From Clostridiales bacterium UBA1740 (GTDB lineage: Bacteria > Bacillota > Clostridia > Oscillospirales > CAG-272), in contig DCHY01000019.1 of assembly GCA_002315715.1 (NCBI GenBank), forward strand, positions 91,526-124,574: a stretch of DNA of 33,049 nucleotides. Direction: 5' to 3'. Below, in pieces: positions 16,248 to 23,456 of the stretch (within the stretch, counting starts at the first letter, position 1; every line of letters begins with the position of its first letter). Made by a program: the position numbers and the translations under genes. The notes under the pieces were generated by a model, which saw only the letters and a list, made by a program, of their open reading frames with translations, did not search any database and was not told the DNA's origin.

Positions 16248-17270
16248 ATGTTTGTTCCTGTTTTATTGTTTGCTCTCGGTTTGGTCTTACTGATCAAAGG
16301 CGGCGACTGGTTCGTTGACGGCGCCACCAGCATTGCGGCAAAACTCAAGGTGCCGGAAATCATCATCGGCGCCACCATCGTGTCCATCGGAACGACCCTC
16401 CCGGAAGTCATGGTATCGGCGACCTCCGCCGTGCAAGGACTCGGTGAAATGGCGTACGGAAACGCCATCGGTTCCGTCATTTGCAACACCGCGTTGATTG
16501 CCGCCTTAACGGTTGCCATCCGCCCGTCGAACGTGGATAAAAACTCTTTCCTTTTGCCCGTATGCTTCTTCTTCGGTGCGGCAGCTCTGTATCTTATCGT
16601 CTCTTATTTTTACCAAGATTTCACCCGTCCGTTCGGCATTCTGCTTCTCGCGATTTTCGTATGCTATATGGTCATCACCTTGGTTCGCGGCTTTCGTCAT
16701 CCTGCCGAAACGGCGGAAGACGAGAACCCCTCCGAAGAAAAGGAAGAAACTTGGTTGACAAAACTTTTATCTCCCGTTTCCGATTTTTTGGACAAGCACG
16801 AATGGTTCCGCGATATCGCCGCCCTCGTCGTCGGCGCCGCTCTCATTGCCTTCGGTGCCGATTTTCTCGTAGATAACGGCACGGTGATTGCCGTCGAACT
16901 CGGCGTTCCGTCGTCGGTCATCGCACTGACGTTCGTGGCGCTCGGCACGTCTTTGCCGGAACTTGTGACCGCCATCACCTCGCTTGCCAAGGGACACAGC
17001 TCCCTCTCGCTCGGCAACATCGTCGGTGCCAATCTTTTTAATCTCGTTTTGGTTAACGGTATTTCCGTCGCCCTCGCGCCGTTTTCTCTTCCCGAATCCA
17101 AGCAACTGTTCGGTCATAACGCCTCGCTCGTTTTGGATTTGCCTTTGATGGTCGCCGTTATGGCGATTTTAACTATCCCCGCCCTCCTCAAAGGCAAAGT
17201 CAAACGCTGGCAGGGTATTACACTCCTTGCCGTCTACGCCGCCTTTGTCACCGTACAGTTTTTCTTCTGA
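16248..17270 (+). CDS. Calcium/sodium antiporter family protein (CaCA, YrbG type)
   Basis: A 340-residue membrane protein with two inverted halves, each with the alpha-repeat signature: GTTLPE (48-53) with GNAIGSVICN (71-80), and GTSLPE (233-238) with GNIVGANLFN (256-265). A charged cytoplasmic loop (about 150-175) joins the halves. Family members exchange Ca2+ for Na+ or H+. The ATG follows an AGGAG site 5 nt upstream and only 9 nt after mntP, so it shares the Mn2+ riboswitch transcript. That context suggests it could export Mn2+ as well as, or instead of, Ca2+; this is inference. A strong terminator follows. Confidence 0.9.
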   Translation: MFVPVLLFALGLVLLIKGGDWFVDGATSIAAKLKVPEIIIGATIVSIGTTLPEVMVSATSAVQGLGEMAYGNAIGSVICNTALIAALTVAIRPSNVDKNSFLLPVCFFFGAAALYLIVSYFYQDFTRPFGILLLAIFVCYMVITLVRGFRHPAETAEDENPSEEKEETWLTKLLSPVSDFLDKHEWFRDIAALVVGAALIAFGADFLVDNGTVIAVELGVPSSVIALTFVALGTSLPELVTAITSLAKGHSSLSLGNIVGANLFNLVLVNGISVALAPFSLPESKQLFGHNASLVLDLPLMVAVMAILTIPALLKGKVKRWQGITLLAVYAAFVTVQFFF

Positions 17271-17288
17271 TACTTCCGAAATCCTTCG

Positions 17289-17314
17289 GCGCTCCCGTTT
17301 GGGAGCGCTTTTTT
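17289..17314 (+). terminator. Terminator of the mntP-CaCA operon
   Basis: A perfect 8-bp stem, GCGCTCCC with GGGAGCGC, a GTTT loop, then six T. Confidence 0.92.
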
Positions 17315-17360
17315 CATAAGATTCTCCTTTTGCGGCAAAATAACGGGAAAGGAGATTTTT

Positions 17361-18767
17361 ATGCCGTTAGCAACCGATTACGAAACCTGTGTTGACGAGT
17401 TCCGCGCGTTTATCCACGCCGAGGAAAGTTTCGATATCATAGAGCGCCATTTTCAAACCGCGGGCGGTTCTTTCACGCTCTTTTTTATCGACGGGCTGAC
17501 CAAAGAAAACGAACTGCAAAAACTCATCACGTTTTTTCTTTCCGAAAAGCAAGAAGAGAAGGCGGTGCCCTGTATCCGAGATTTGCCGGCGGCGTGCTGG
17601 TCGTGGAAATCCACCTACGAAGAGTTGGCACTTTGCGTTCTGTCGGGCGAGACTGCCATTTTTTCTTCTGCGCTCCGCGGCTGTGCGTACAGCGTCAATT
17701 TCCGCACCTATCCCGGCAGAAGCATCGGCGAGCCCGAGAGCGACAAAGTCATGCAAGGAGCGCGCGACGGCTTCGTCGAGTCTCTGCTCGTCAATACGGC
17801 ACTGATACGGCGCCGCATCAAAGACCGCCGTCTGCGCATTCGTCACCTTTCTCTGTCGGGCGCTTCCAACACCGACGTGGCGCTTTGTTATATGGCGGGC
17901 GTTGCCGACGACGCCTACGTTGAAAAAATCGAGAAAAAGATTCGTGCCATCCGCCCAAAGGGCGTGTGCCTCGGCTTTCAAAGTCTGACGGAATCCCTCT
18001 TGCGAAGGGGATGGTGGAATCCTTTTCCGAAAGTGCGCTTAACCGAACGCCCCGACACCGCATCGGCGCAAATTCTCGAGGGCTTCGTCGTTCTGTTGAC
18101 CGATACCGCCCCCAACGCCATGATTTTGCCGACGTCTTTTTTCGATTATCTGCAACAGACCGACGACTACTATTTTCCGCCTCTGACCGGCACGTATTTG
18201 CGACTGGTGCGCACGGTCATTCTCTTTCTCTCCGTCGTCTTGACACCGCTTTGGTTCTGCGCCGTGAAGCACGCAAGCCTTCTGCCGCCGTTTCTGTCGT
18301 TTCTCGTTCCGACCTCGCCCGGCGCCCTGCCGCTTCTTTTGCAACTGTATCTTGCCGAATTCGTCATCGACGGCTTGAAAATCGCCTCCATGAACACCCC
18401 CGATATGCTTTCCAACTCCCTCTCGGTGGTGGGGGCGTTGATTCTCGGGGACTTTGCCATTGAAGTCGGGTGGTTCTCCGAAGACGTGGTGCTGTATATG
18501 GCGTTCGTTGCCATCGCCACCTTTGCCCAACAAAACCGCGAACTCGGCTACGCCTTTAAGTTCGTGCGGCTGATTACGCTCGGTTTGACGGCGCTTTTCG
18601 ACCTATACGGCATTCTTCTCGGGCTGTTTCTTTTCTTTCTTTTGCTGCTATGCAACGAAACGGCGGACGGCACGCGTAGATACCTTTATCCCTTACTTCC
18701 TTTTAACGGCAAAGCCCTATGCAAATTGCTTTTCCGAGTCAAGAAAGACGATTTTGATGAAGAATAA
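17361..18767 (+). CDS. GerA-family spore germination protein (SpoVAF-like)
   Basis: A 468-residue protein with a soluble N-terminal domain (about 1-270) and four to five membrane segments in about 275-440, as in GerAA and SpoVAF. Typical family segments are PGRSIGEPESDKVMQGARDG, the following TALIRRRIKDRRLRI, and DTAPNAMILPTSFFDYLQ, which resembles SpoVAF more than nutrient-receptor A subunits. The ATG has AAAGGAG 7 nt upstream. No GerB or GerC partner and no spoVA genes adjoin it. Upstream, TCATA (17314-17318) and GGCAAAATAA (17334-17343) are 15 nt apart and loosely resemble a forespore sigma F/G promoter. Its presence points to a spore-forming, or ancestrally spore-forming, lineage. Confidence 0.87.
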   Translation: MPLATDYETCVDEFRAFIHAEESFDIIERHFQTAGGSFTLFFIDGLTKENELQKLITFFLSEKQEEKAVPCIRDLPAACWSWKSTYEELALCVLSGETAIFSSALRGCAYSVNFRTYPGRSIGEPESDKVMQGARDGFVESLLVNTALIRRRIKDRRLRIRHLSLSGASNTDVALCYMAGVADDAYVEKIEKKIRAIRPKGVCLGFQSLTESLLRRGWWNPFPKVRLTERPDTASAQILEGFVVLLTDTAPNAMILPTSFFDYLQQTDDYYFPPLTGTYLRLVRTVILFLSVVLTPLWFCAVKHASLLPPFLSFLVPTSPGALPLLLQLYLAEFVIDGLKIASMNTPDMLSNSLSVVGALILGDFAIEVGWFSEDVVLYMAFVAIATFAQQNRELGYAFKFVRLITLGLTALFDLYGILLGLFLFFLLLLCNETADGTRRYLYPLLPFNGKALCKLLFRVKKDDFDEE

Positions 18768-18872
18768 AACGCTCCTATTCGCTTGTTTTTCGCCGACGTT
18801 TTCTCTCTGCAACGCGCTTTCCCCGTCGAGTATAACCTCTTTTGCACATTTTTCAATATATGCCCGAATCTC

Positions 18873-18901
18873 TTGTCTTTCGCGCGGGCGTGTGCTATAC
18901 T
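18873..18901 (+). promoter_or_regulatory. Promoter of the GlpA-like operon
   Basis: TTGTCT (18873-18878) and TATACT (18896-18901) with a 17-nt spacer, 32 nt before the first start codon. Nothing else is visible in 18768-18872. Confidence 0.65.
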
Positions 18902-18933
18902 TTAGGTGAATACGTTTCTCAAAGGAGTGGAAA

Positions 18934-20364
18934 ATGGTGGATATTCTCATCATCGGTGCCGGCGTCATCGGCGGCGTTTGCGCAAGAGAACTGTCGCTTC
19001 TCGACTGCTCGGTGGAAATTCTCGAAAAGATGCCCGACGTTGCCATGGGTGCCACCCGTGCCAACAGTGCCATCGTGCACGCCGGGTTTGACGCGCACGA
19101 AGGATCTCTCAAAGCCAAACTCAACGTGCGCGGATCCGAACTCATGGAAAATCTGACGCGTGAACTCGGCGTCAAATATCAAAAAAACGGCTCGCTTGTC
19201 GTCGGCTTTTCGGACGAAGATCAAAAAACCCTCGAAGACTTGAAAATCCGCGGCGAGAGAAACGGCGTCAAGGGGCTTTCCGTCTTGAATCGGGAAGCGG
19301 CGCTTGCCTTAGAGCCGAACCTCGGCGACGGGGTCAGTTGTGCGCTTCACGCGCCGAGCGGTGCCATCGTTTGTCCTTACGAACTTTGTATGGCTGCCGT
19401 CGGAAACGCCATGGACAACGGCGCCGCCCTCACTTTGAATTTTGACGTGGCAAAAATAGAAAGAACCCAAAACGGCTTTCGCGTCACGTCGAAAGACGGC
19501 AGAGTCAGGGAAAGCAAAATTCTCATCAACGCCGCCGGCGTATACTCCGACGAAATCGCAAAATTGGCAGGGGACGACTCTTTTTCCGTTCATCCCCGTC
19601 GCGGCGAATATTTGCTTCTCGACAAAGAATGCGGAACGCTTATCCGCCACACCGTCTTCCGTTGCCCGTCGAAAATGGGCAAAGGTATCCTCGTTTCTCC
19701 TACCGTAGACGGCAATCTGCTGCTCGGTCCGACGGCGGAAGACGTCACCGATAAAGACGATACCAAAACGACGGCAAACGGCCTTGACCTCGTGCGCCGT
19801 CAAGCCGCCGAACAGGTAAAAGGCATCGCCTTCAACAAAATCATCACCTCGTTTACCGGTTTGCGAAGCGTCGGTTCCACCGGTGATTTTGTCATCAACG
19901 AAAAAGACGGATTTATCAATCTTGCCGCTATCGAAAGTCCCGGTCTTTCTTCTTCTCCTGCCATTGCCGAAACGGTGGTGGACATGCTCCGCCAAAAGGG
20001 CATGGCACTGACGCCGAAAAAAGACGCCGTACGGGAAAGACGGCCGCTGCACGCGTTTTGCGACATGACGGCAGAAGAGAAGAGCGAAGTCATCAAAAAC
20101 GATCCGACCTACGCGCACGTCATCTGCCGCTGCGAGACGGTGACGGAGGGTGAAATTCTCGCCGCCGTCAGACAAAATCCGAAACCACACGACATCGACG
20201 GCATCAAGCGCCGCACGCGCGCCACGATGGGACGTTGCCAGGGCGGTTTTTGTACCCCTTATCTTGTTGAAATTCTCGCCAAGGAACTCGGCATTGATTA
20301 CGGTGACGTCACGAAGTTCGGCGGCGCATCCAAACTCAACGTCGGCAAGACGAAAAACGTGTAA
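18934..20364 (+). CDS. FAD-dependent glycerol-3-phosphate dehydrogenase-like protein (GlpA type) with [2Fe-2S] C-terminal domain
   Basis: A 476-residue flavoprotein of the DAO family. It has an N-terminal dinucleotide site GAGVIGG (8-14) and the following glutamate of the FAD ribose site. Substrate-side features include RANSAIVHAGFD and FTGLRSVGSTGDF. The last ~80 residues are a BFD-like [2Fe-2S] domain with Cys398, Cys400, Cys435 and Cys440. This matches the clostridial proteins annotated as anaerobic glycerol-3-phosphate dehydrogenase; related 2-hydroxyacid oxidation is an alternative. AAAGGAG precedes the ATG. Genes for a GlpB-like flavoprotein and a DUF1667 protein follow closely, so the three likely form one electron-transfer complex. 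Confidence 0.87.
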   Translation: MVDILIIGAGVIGGVCARELSLLDCSVEILEKMPDVAMGATRANSAIVHAGFDAHEGSLKAKLNVRGSELMENLTRELGVKYQKNGSLVVGFSDEDQKTLEDLKIRGERNGVKGLSVLNREAALALEPNLGDGVSCALHAPSGAIVCPYELCMAAVGNAMDNGAALTLNFDVAKIERTQNGFRVTSKDGRVRESKILINAAGVYSDEIAKLAGDDSFSVHPRRGEYLLLDKECGTLIRHTVFRCPSKMGKGILVSPTVDGNLLLGPTAEDVTDKDDTKTTANGLDLVRRQAAEQVKGIAFNKIITSFTGLRSVGSTGDFVINEKDGFINLAAIESPGLSSSPAIAETVVDMLRQKGMALTPKKDAVRERRPLHAFCDMTAEEKSEVIKNDPTYAHVICRCETVTEGEILAAVRQNPKPHDIDGIKRRTRATMGRCQGGFCTPYLVEILAKELGIDYGDVTKFGGASKLNVGKTKNV

Positions 20365-20376
20365 GGAGGCGGCCGT

Positions 20377-21630
20377 ATGATAGAAGTTTTGAAGAAAAAA
20401 CTCGTCGTCATCGGCGGCGGTCCTGCCGGTATGGCGGCGGCGGTTGCCGCTTATGAAAAGGGCGAACGAGATATTCTGATTTTGGAGCGCGATACCGCCC
20501 TCGGCGGAATTCTGCGCCAGTGTATTCACAACGGCTTCGGTCTTCACCGTTTCGGCGAAGAACTGACAGGGCCGGAGTACGCCTACCGTTACGAAAAGCA
20601 AGTCAAAGACCTCGGCATCCCTTATATGCTCGACACCATGGTCATTGAGGTATCGCCCGACCGCACCGTGACGGCGATGAATAAAGAACACGGCATTTTC
20701 CGTATCCAAGCCGGCGCTATCGTCCTCGCCATGGGTTGCCGTGAGCGCCCCAAGGGCGCCCTAAATATTGCGGGCACCCGTCCTGCCGGCATCTACACCG
20801 CCGGCACCGCTCAAAAATTCGTCAACATGAAAGGCTATATGCCGGGGCGTGAAGTCGTCATTCTCGGTTCGGGCGACATCGGTCTTATCATGGCGCGCCG
20901 CATGACCTTGGAAGGCGCCAAAGTCAAAGCCGTTCTCGAACTTTTGCCCTATTCCGGCGGTCTTGCCCGCAACATCGAACAGTGTTTACACGATTTTGAC
21001 ATTCCTCTCAAACTGTCGCATACCGTCATTGAGATTCACGGCAAAGAGCGCCTCGAGGGCGTGACGGTTGCCGCCGTCGATGAAAACCGACGCCCGATTC
21101 CCGAAACGGCGGAATACATTCCCTGCGATACCTTATTGCTTTCCTGCGGTTTGATTCCCGAAAACGAACTGACGCGAGGCGCCGGCATTCCGCTTGACCG
21201 CGTGACCGGCGGTGCCGTGGTAGACGAAGACCGCGAGTGCGAAATTCCCGGCATTTTTGCCGCCGGCAACGTTTTACACGTTCACGACCTCGTGGACTAC
21301 GTTTCGGAAGAAGCCAAAATCGCCGGTGAAGCCGCGGTCAAATTTTTGCGCGGCGAAACAGAAAAGAGTGTGTCTATCGCCCTCAAAGCCGACGGCAAAG
21401 TCCGCTATACCGTGCCGCAAATCATCAAGAGCGTCAAAGATACCAAAGTCTATTTCCGCGTCGCCGACGTGTACCGCGATAAAAAACTCGTCATCCGTGA
21501 CGGAGAAAAAATACTCCTTTCCAAGAAGAAACCGAAGTTCGCGCCCGGCGAAATGGAGACCGTCACTTTGACGGCTGAAATGTTGAAAAACCTTTCAAAT
21601 TGCCAATTAAACTTTGCAATTGAGGATTGA
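20377..21630 (+). CDS. NAD(P)/FAD-dependent oxidoreductase (GlpB-like partner)
   Basis: A 417-residue pyridine nucleotide-disulfide oxidoreductase-type flavoprotein. The FAD site is GGGPAG (13-18). QCIHNGFG with Cys49 is typical of this clostridial subfamily. A second Rossmann motif, GSGDIG (164-169), suggests NAD(P) binding, and IPGIFAAGNVLHVHDLVD near the C-terminus is the second FAD-binding segment. The final ~80 residues form an extra beta-rich tail. An AAGGAGG site lies upstream of ATG 20377 and the gap to the GlpA-like gene is 12 nt. It probably passes electrons from the dehydrogenase to a nicotinamide or other carrier; the acceptor is not shown by the sequence. Confidence 0.87.
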   Translation: MIEVLKKKLVVIGGGPAGMAAAVAAYEKGERDILILERDTALGGILRQCIHNGFGLHRFGEELTGPEYAYRYEKQVKDLGIPYMLDTMVIEVSPDRTVTAMNKEHGIFRIQAGAIVLAMGCRERPKGALNIAGTRPAGIYTAGTAQKFVNMKGYMPGREVVILGSGDIGLIMARRMTLEGAKVKAVLELLPYSGGLARNIEQCLHDFDIPLKLSHTVIEIHGKERLEGVTVAAVDENRRPIPETAEYIPCDTLLLSCGLIPENELTRGAGIPLDRVTGGAVVDEDRECEIPGIFAAGNVLHVHDLVDYVSEEAKIAGEAAVKFLRGETEKSVSIALKADGKVRYTVPQIIKSVKDTKVYFRVADVYRDKKLVIRDGEKILLSKKKPKFAPGEMETVTLTAEMLKNLSNCQLNFAIED

Positions 21631-21643
21631 AAGGAGTATTTTA

Positions 21644-22003
21644 ATGAAAAAAAGAGATTTAACTTGTATCGTTTGCCCGAAGGGTTGTTCCCTTTGTGTC
21701 ACCCTTTCCGACGAAGGAAGGGTCGTCAACGTGGAAGGGTTCACCTGCCCGCGCGGCAAGGAATATGCCGAAAAAGAATGCACCCATCCCGAACGCTGCG
21801 TCACCTCTACCGTGCGCACGGCGGACGGTTTTGTCGTGCCTTGTAAAACCGCGCGCACCGTCCCGAAAGAAAGCGTCTTTCGCGTCATGGATGCTATCAA
21901 TCATACGGTAGCCCCCGCCGCCGTCCACGTCGGTGACGTTCTGATACAAGACGTCGCCGGCACCGGCGTATCGGTTGTCGCTACCGCCAATAAAGAAATC
22001 TAA
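21644..22003 (+). CDS. DUF1667 cysteine-rich protein
   Basis: A 119-residue protein with a Cys-rich N-terminus, TCIVCPKGCSLCV (Cys8, 11, 15, 18), and further Cys35, 46, 52 and 67. The pattern suggests an iron-sulfur or zinc site. From family knowledge, DUF1667 proteins sit beside GlpA-like and GlpB-like flavoproteins in many Clostridia and are thought to be the third subunit; their chemistry is not established. The start is ATG 21644, with AAGGAG 8 nt upstream and 13 nt after the previous stop. Confidence 0.85.
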   Translation: MKKRDLTCIVCPKGCSLCVTLSDEGRVVNVEGFTCPRGKEYAEKECTHPERCVTSTVRTADGFVVPCKTARTVPKESVFRVMDAINHTVAPAAVHVGDVLIQDVAGTGVSVVATANKEI

Positions 22004-22020
22004 TCTGACCTTGGAGTTTT

Positions 22021-22584
22021 ATGGATAACAAAGCCTCTCTCTTCAAAAATCGCGCCTTGATTCTCAAAATCTGTTTTTCGGCGCTGTGTCTGTCTCTGTC
22101 TATCGTTCTGCCGCGCCTGTTCGGAGCTATTCCCGGGGGCCTTGGCAAAAACCTTTCGCCTTTACATTTGACTGCCATGTTAGCGGGCGTCTTGGCAGGT
22201 GCGCCGTTCGGCGCTCTCGTCGGGGCGGCATCGCCGCTTCTTGCGTCGGTCGTCAACGGCGCCCCCACCCTTTTCCCGAACGCCTTTTGCATGGTGTTTG
22301 AATGTCTCACCTACGGCACCGTCGCCGGAGTCGCCTACCGCTTCCTTCAAAAGAAGGTGTGCGGTGCGCAGATTTCCCTCGTCCTTTCCATGCTGTCGGG
22401 ACGAATCGTTGGCGGTATTGTCAAATACGCGCTGCTTTTGTTCGGTCTCATTCCCTCGTATCCTTTCTCGGTTTTCTTAACCTCCTACTTCGTCGATACG
22501 ATTCCCGGCATGCTCTTGCAGCTTGCCTTGATTCCGCCGATTCTCGAAGCTTTGAAAAAAGCAGGCGTCCTTTCCAAAAAATAA
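22021..22584 (+). CDS. ECF transporter S component, substrate unknown
   Basis: A 187-residue membrane protein with about six hydrophobic segments. The segment LSPLHLTAMLAGVLAGAPFGALVGAASPLL matches the usual core of ECF S components (split here: LSPLHLTAMLAG at about 45-56). S components bind a vitamin or cofactor precursor and work with a shared EcfA/A'/T module, which is not in this window. It is the last gene of the operon with three flavin or metal redox proteins, 17 nt after the DUF1667 gene with a GGAG site, so its substrate may relate to them. Riboflavin is one possibility, but the sequence does not identify it as RibU. Confidence 0.83.
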   Translation: MDNKASLFKNRALILKICFSALCLSLSIVLPRLFGAIPGGLGKNLSPLHLTAMLAGVLAGAPFGALVGAASPLLASVVNGAPTLFPNAFCMVFECLTYGTVAGVAYRFLQKKVCGAQISLVLSMLSGRIVGGIVKYALLLFGLIPSYPFSVFLTSYFVDTIPGMLLQLALIPPILEALKKAGVLSKK

Positions 22585-22597
22585 ACAAAACAAAAAA

Positions 22598-22633
22598 CCG
22601 ACCGCATTTTTCTGCGGTCGGCTTTTGTTTTTT
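22598..22633. terminator. Bidirectional terminator
   Basis: A perfect 9-bp stem, CCGACCGCA with TGCGGTCGG, and a 6-nt loop. T-rich tails on both strands end the redox operon and the facing deacetylase gene. Confidence 0.9.
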
Positions 22634-22637
22634 AAGA

Positions 22638-23426
22638 TCAAAGACGCACGGTCTGTCCTGCCGGAATCTTCACTTCTTTTCTGTCGACTTCGATATACAC
22701 GTCGAGCACGGAAGGATTATAGAAGGTCTTTTCGTCTGTGCTGATAACGAGACGCTTGACCGCTTCCGTATAGCGGTAAATCTCAATGTTCGTCGCATAC
22801 CAAGTATCGTCTCTGCCGGCGACGGACGCCACGATGCTTTCTATGCGCGCCCAATCTTCTTCGGTCTTAAATTCAAAACTGTGTCCCCAAATATAGAGAA
22901 GGGGCGAGCGTACCGAGTCGTTTCTTTGGAAGAAGGTTTCAATCGCCGTCTCTGCCGTCGTATGCTTGCAGGACGGATGCCAAGTCATAAAATTGACGGG
23001 AAGACCGAAACCGTTATCTTTGGTCGTACGGGAATAAACGATGCCGCAGTCCTCGGCAATACGAACAATCTCGTCGCTGTAAAAGCCGTAAGGATACGAC
23101 ATGCCGACGACGGGATACCCTGCCATGCGTTCGAGAATTTCGCGGTCCTTCATAATCTCCGTGACGAGCGCCGTCTTGGACGTGACGAGAGGCGAAAGAT
23201 GAGAGTAGGTATGGCAAGAGATTTCCATACCATCATACCAAGCGGCGCGCGCCTTTAATTCTTCGTCGCTCATGTTTTTATACATCGAGCCGTTGAGGTG
23301 GAACGTGCCTTTAACACCGTACTTGCGAAAAATGTCGGCAAGACGTCTGTCGCCGTTTTGTCCGTCGTCAAAGCTGAACGTGACGATTCTTCTTTTTCCC
23401 TCGGGAAACACCGAATATTGAATCAT
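22638..23426 (-). CDS. Polysaccharide deacetylase family protein
   Basis: A 262-residue protein. The NodB domain shows FSFDDG (17-22, Asp20 and Asp21) and the zinc motif HTYSH (72-76). The third motif is SYPYG, without the usual arginine. IWGHSFEF near residue 170 is a recurrent segment in this subgroup. The last ~50 residues form a small extra domain. There is no signal peptide, so it is probably cytoplasmic, and its substrate is probably not cell-wall polymer. An AGAGG site precedes the ATG. It is second in an operon with the glutaminase-A-like gene (30-nt gap). Confidence 0.87.
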   Translation of the reverse strand: MIQYSVFPEGKRRIVTFSFDDGQNGDRRLADIFRKYGVKGTFHLNGSMYKNMSDEELKARAAWYDGMEISCHTYSHLSPLVTSKTALVTEIMKDREILERMAGYPVVGMSYPYGFYSDEIVRIAEDCGIVYSRTTKDNGFGLPVNFMTWHPSCKHTTAETAIETFFQRNDSVRSPLLYIWGHSFEFKTEEDWARIESIVASVAGRDDTWYATNIEIYRYTEAVKRLVISTDEKTFYNPSVLDVYIEVDRKEVKIPAGQTVRL

Positions 23427-23431
23427 AAATA

Positions 23432-23456
23432 CCTCTTTTGTAAATAATTGTTTGCA
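23432..23456 (-). repeat. 25-nt intercistronic motif, copy 2
   Basis: It lies directly between the stop codon of the glutaminase-A-like gene and the deacetylase start, and includes the AGAGG ribosome site. It matches 23 of 25 positions of the segment at 6505-6529 before rsmE. The two differences are a G/A and an A/G exchange. Confidence 0.6.

Noticed and set aside
19309..20709. A 466-codon open frame on the minus strand
   Set aside because: It lies opposite the GlpA-like and GlpB-like genes, which have full motifs, ribosome sites and operon spacing.
22302..23258. A 318-codon plus-strand frame spanning the end of the S component gene and the deacetylase
   Set aside because: It runs through a strong bidirectional terminator and reads both neighbours in the wrong frame or strand.
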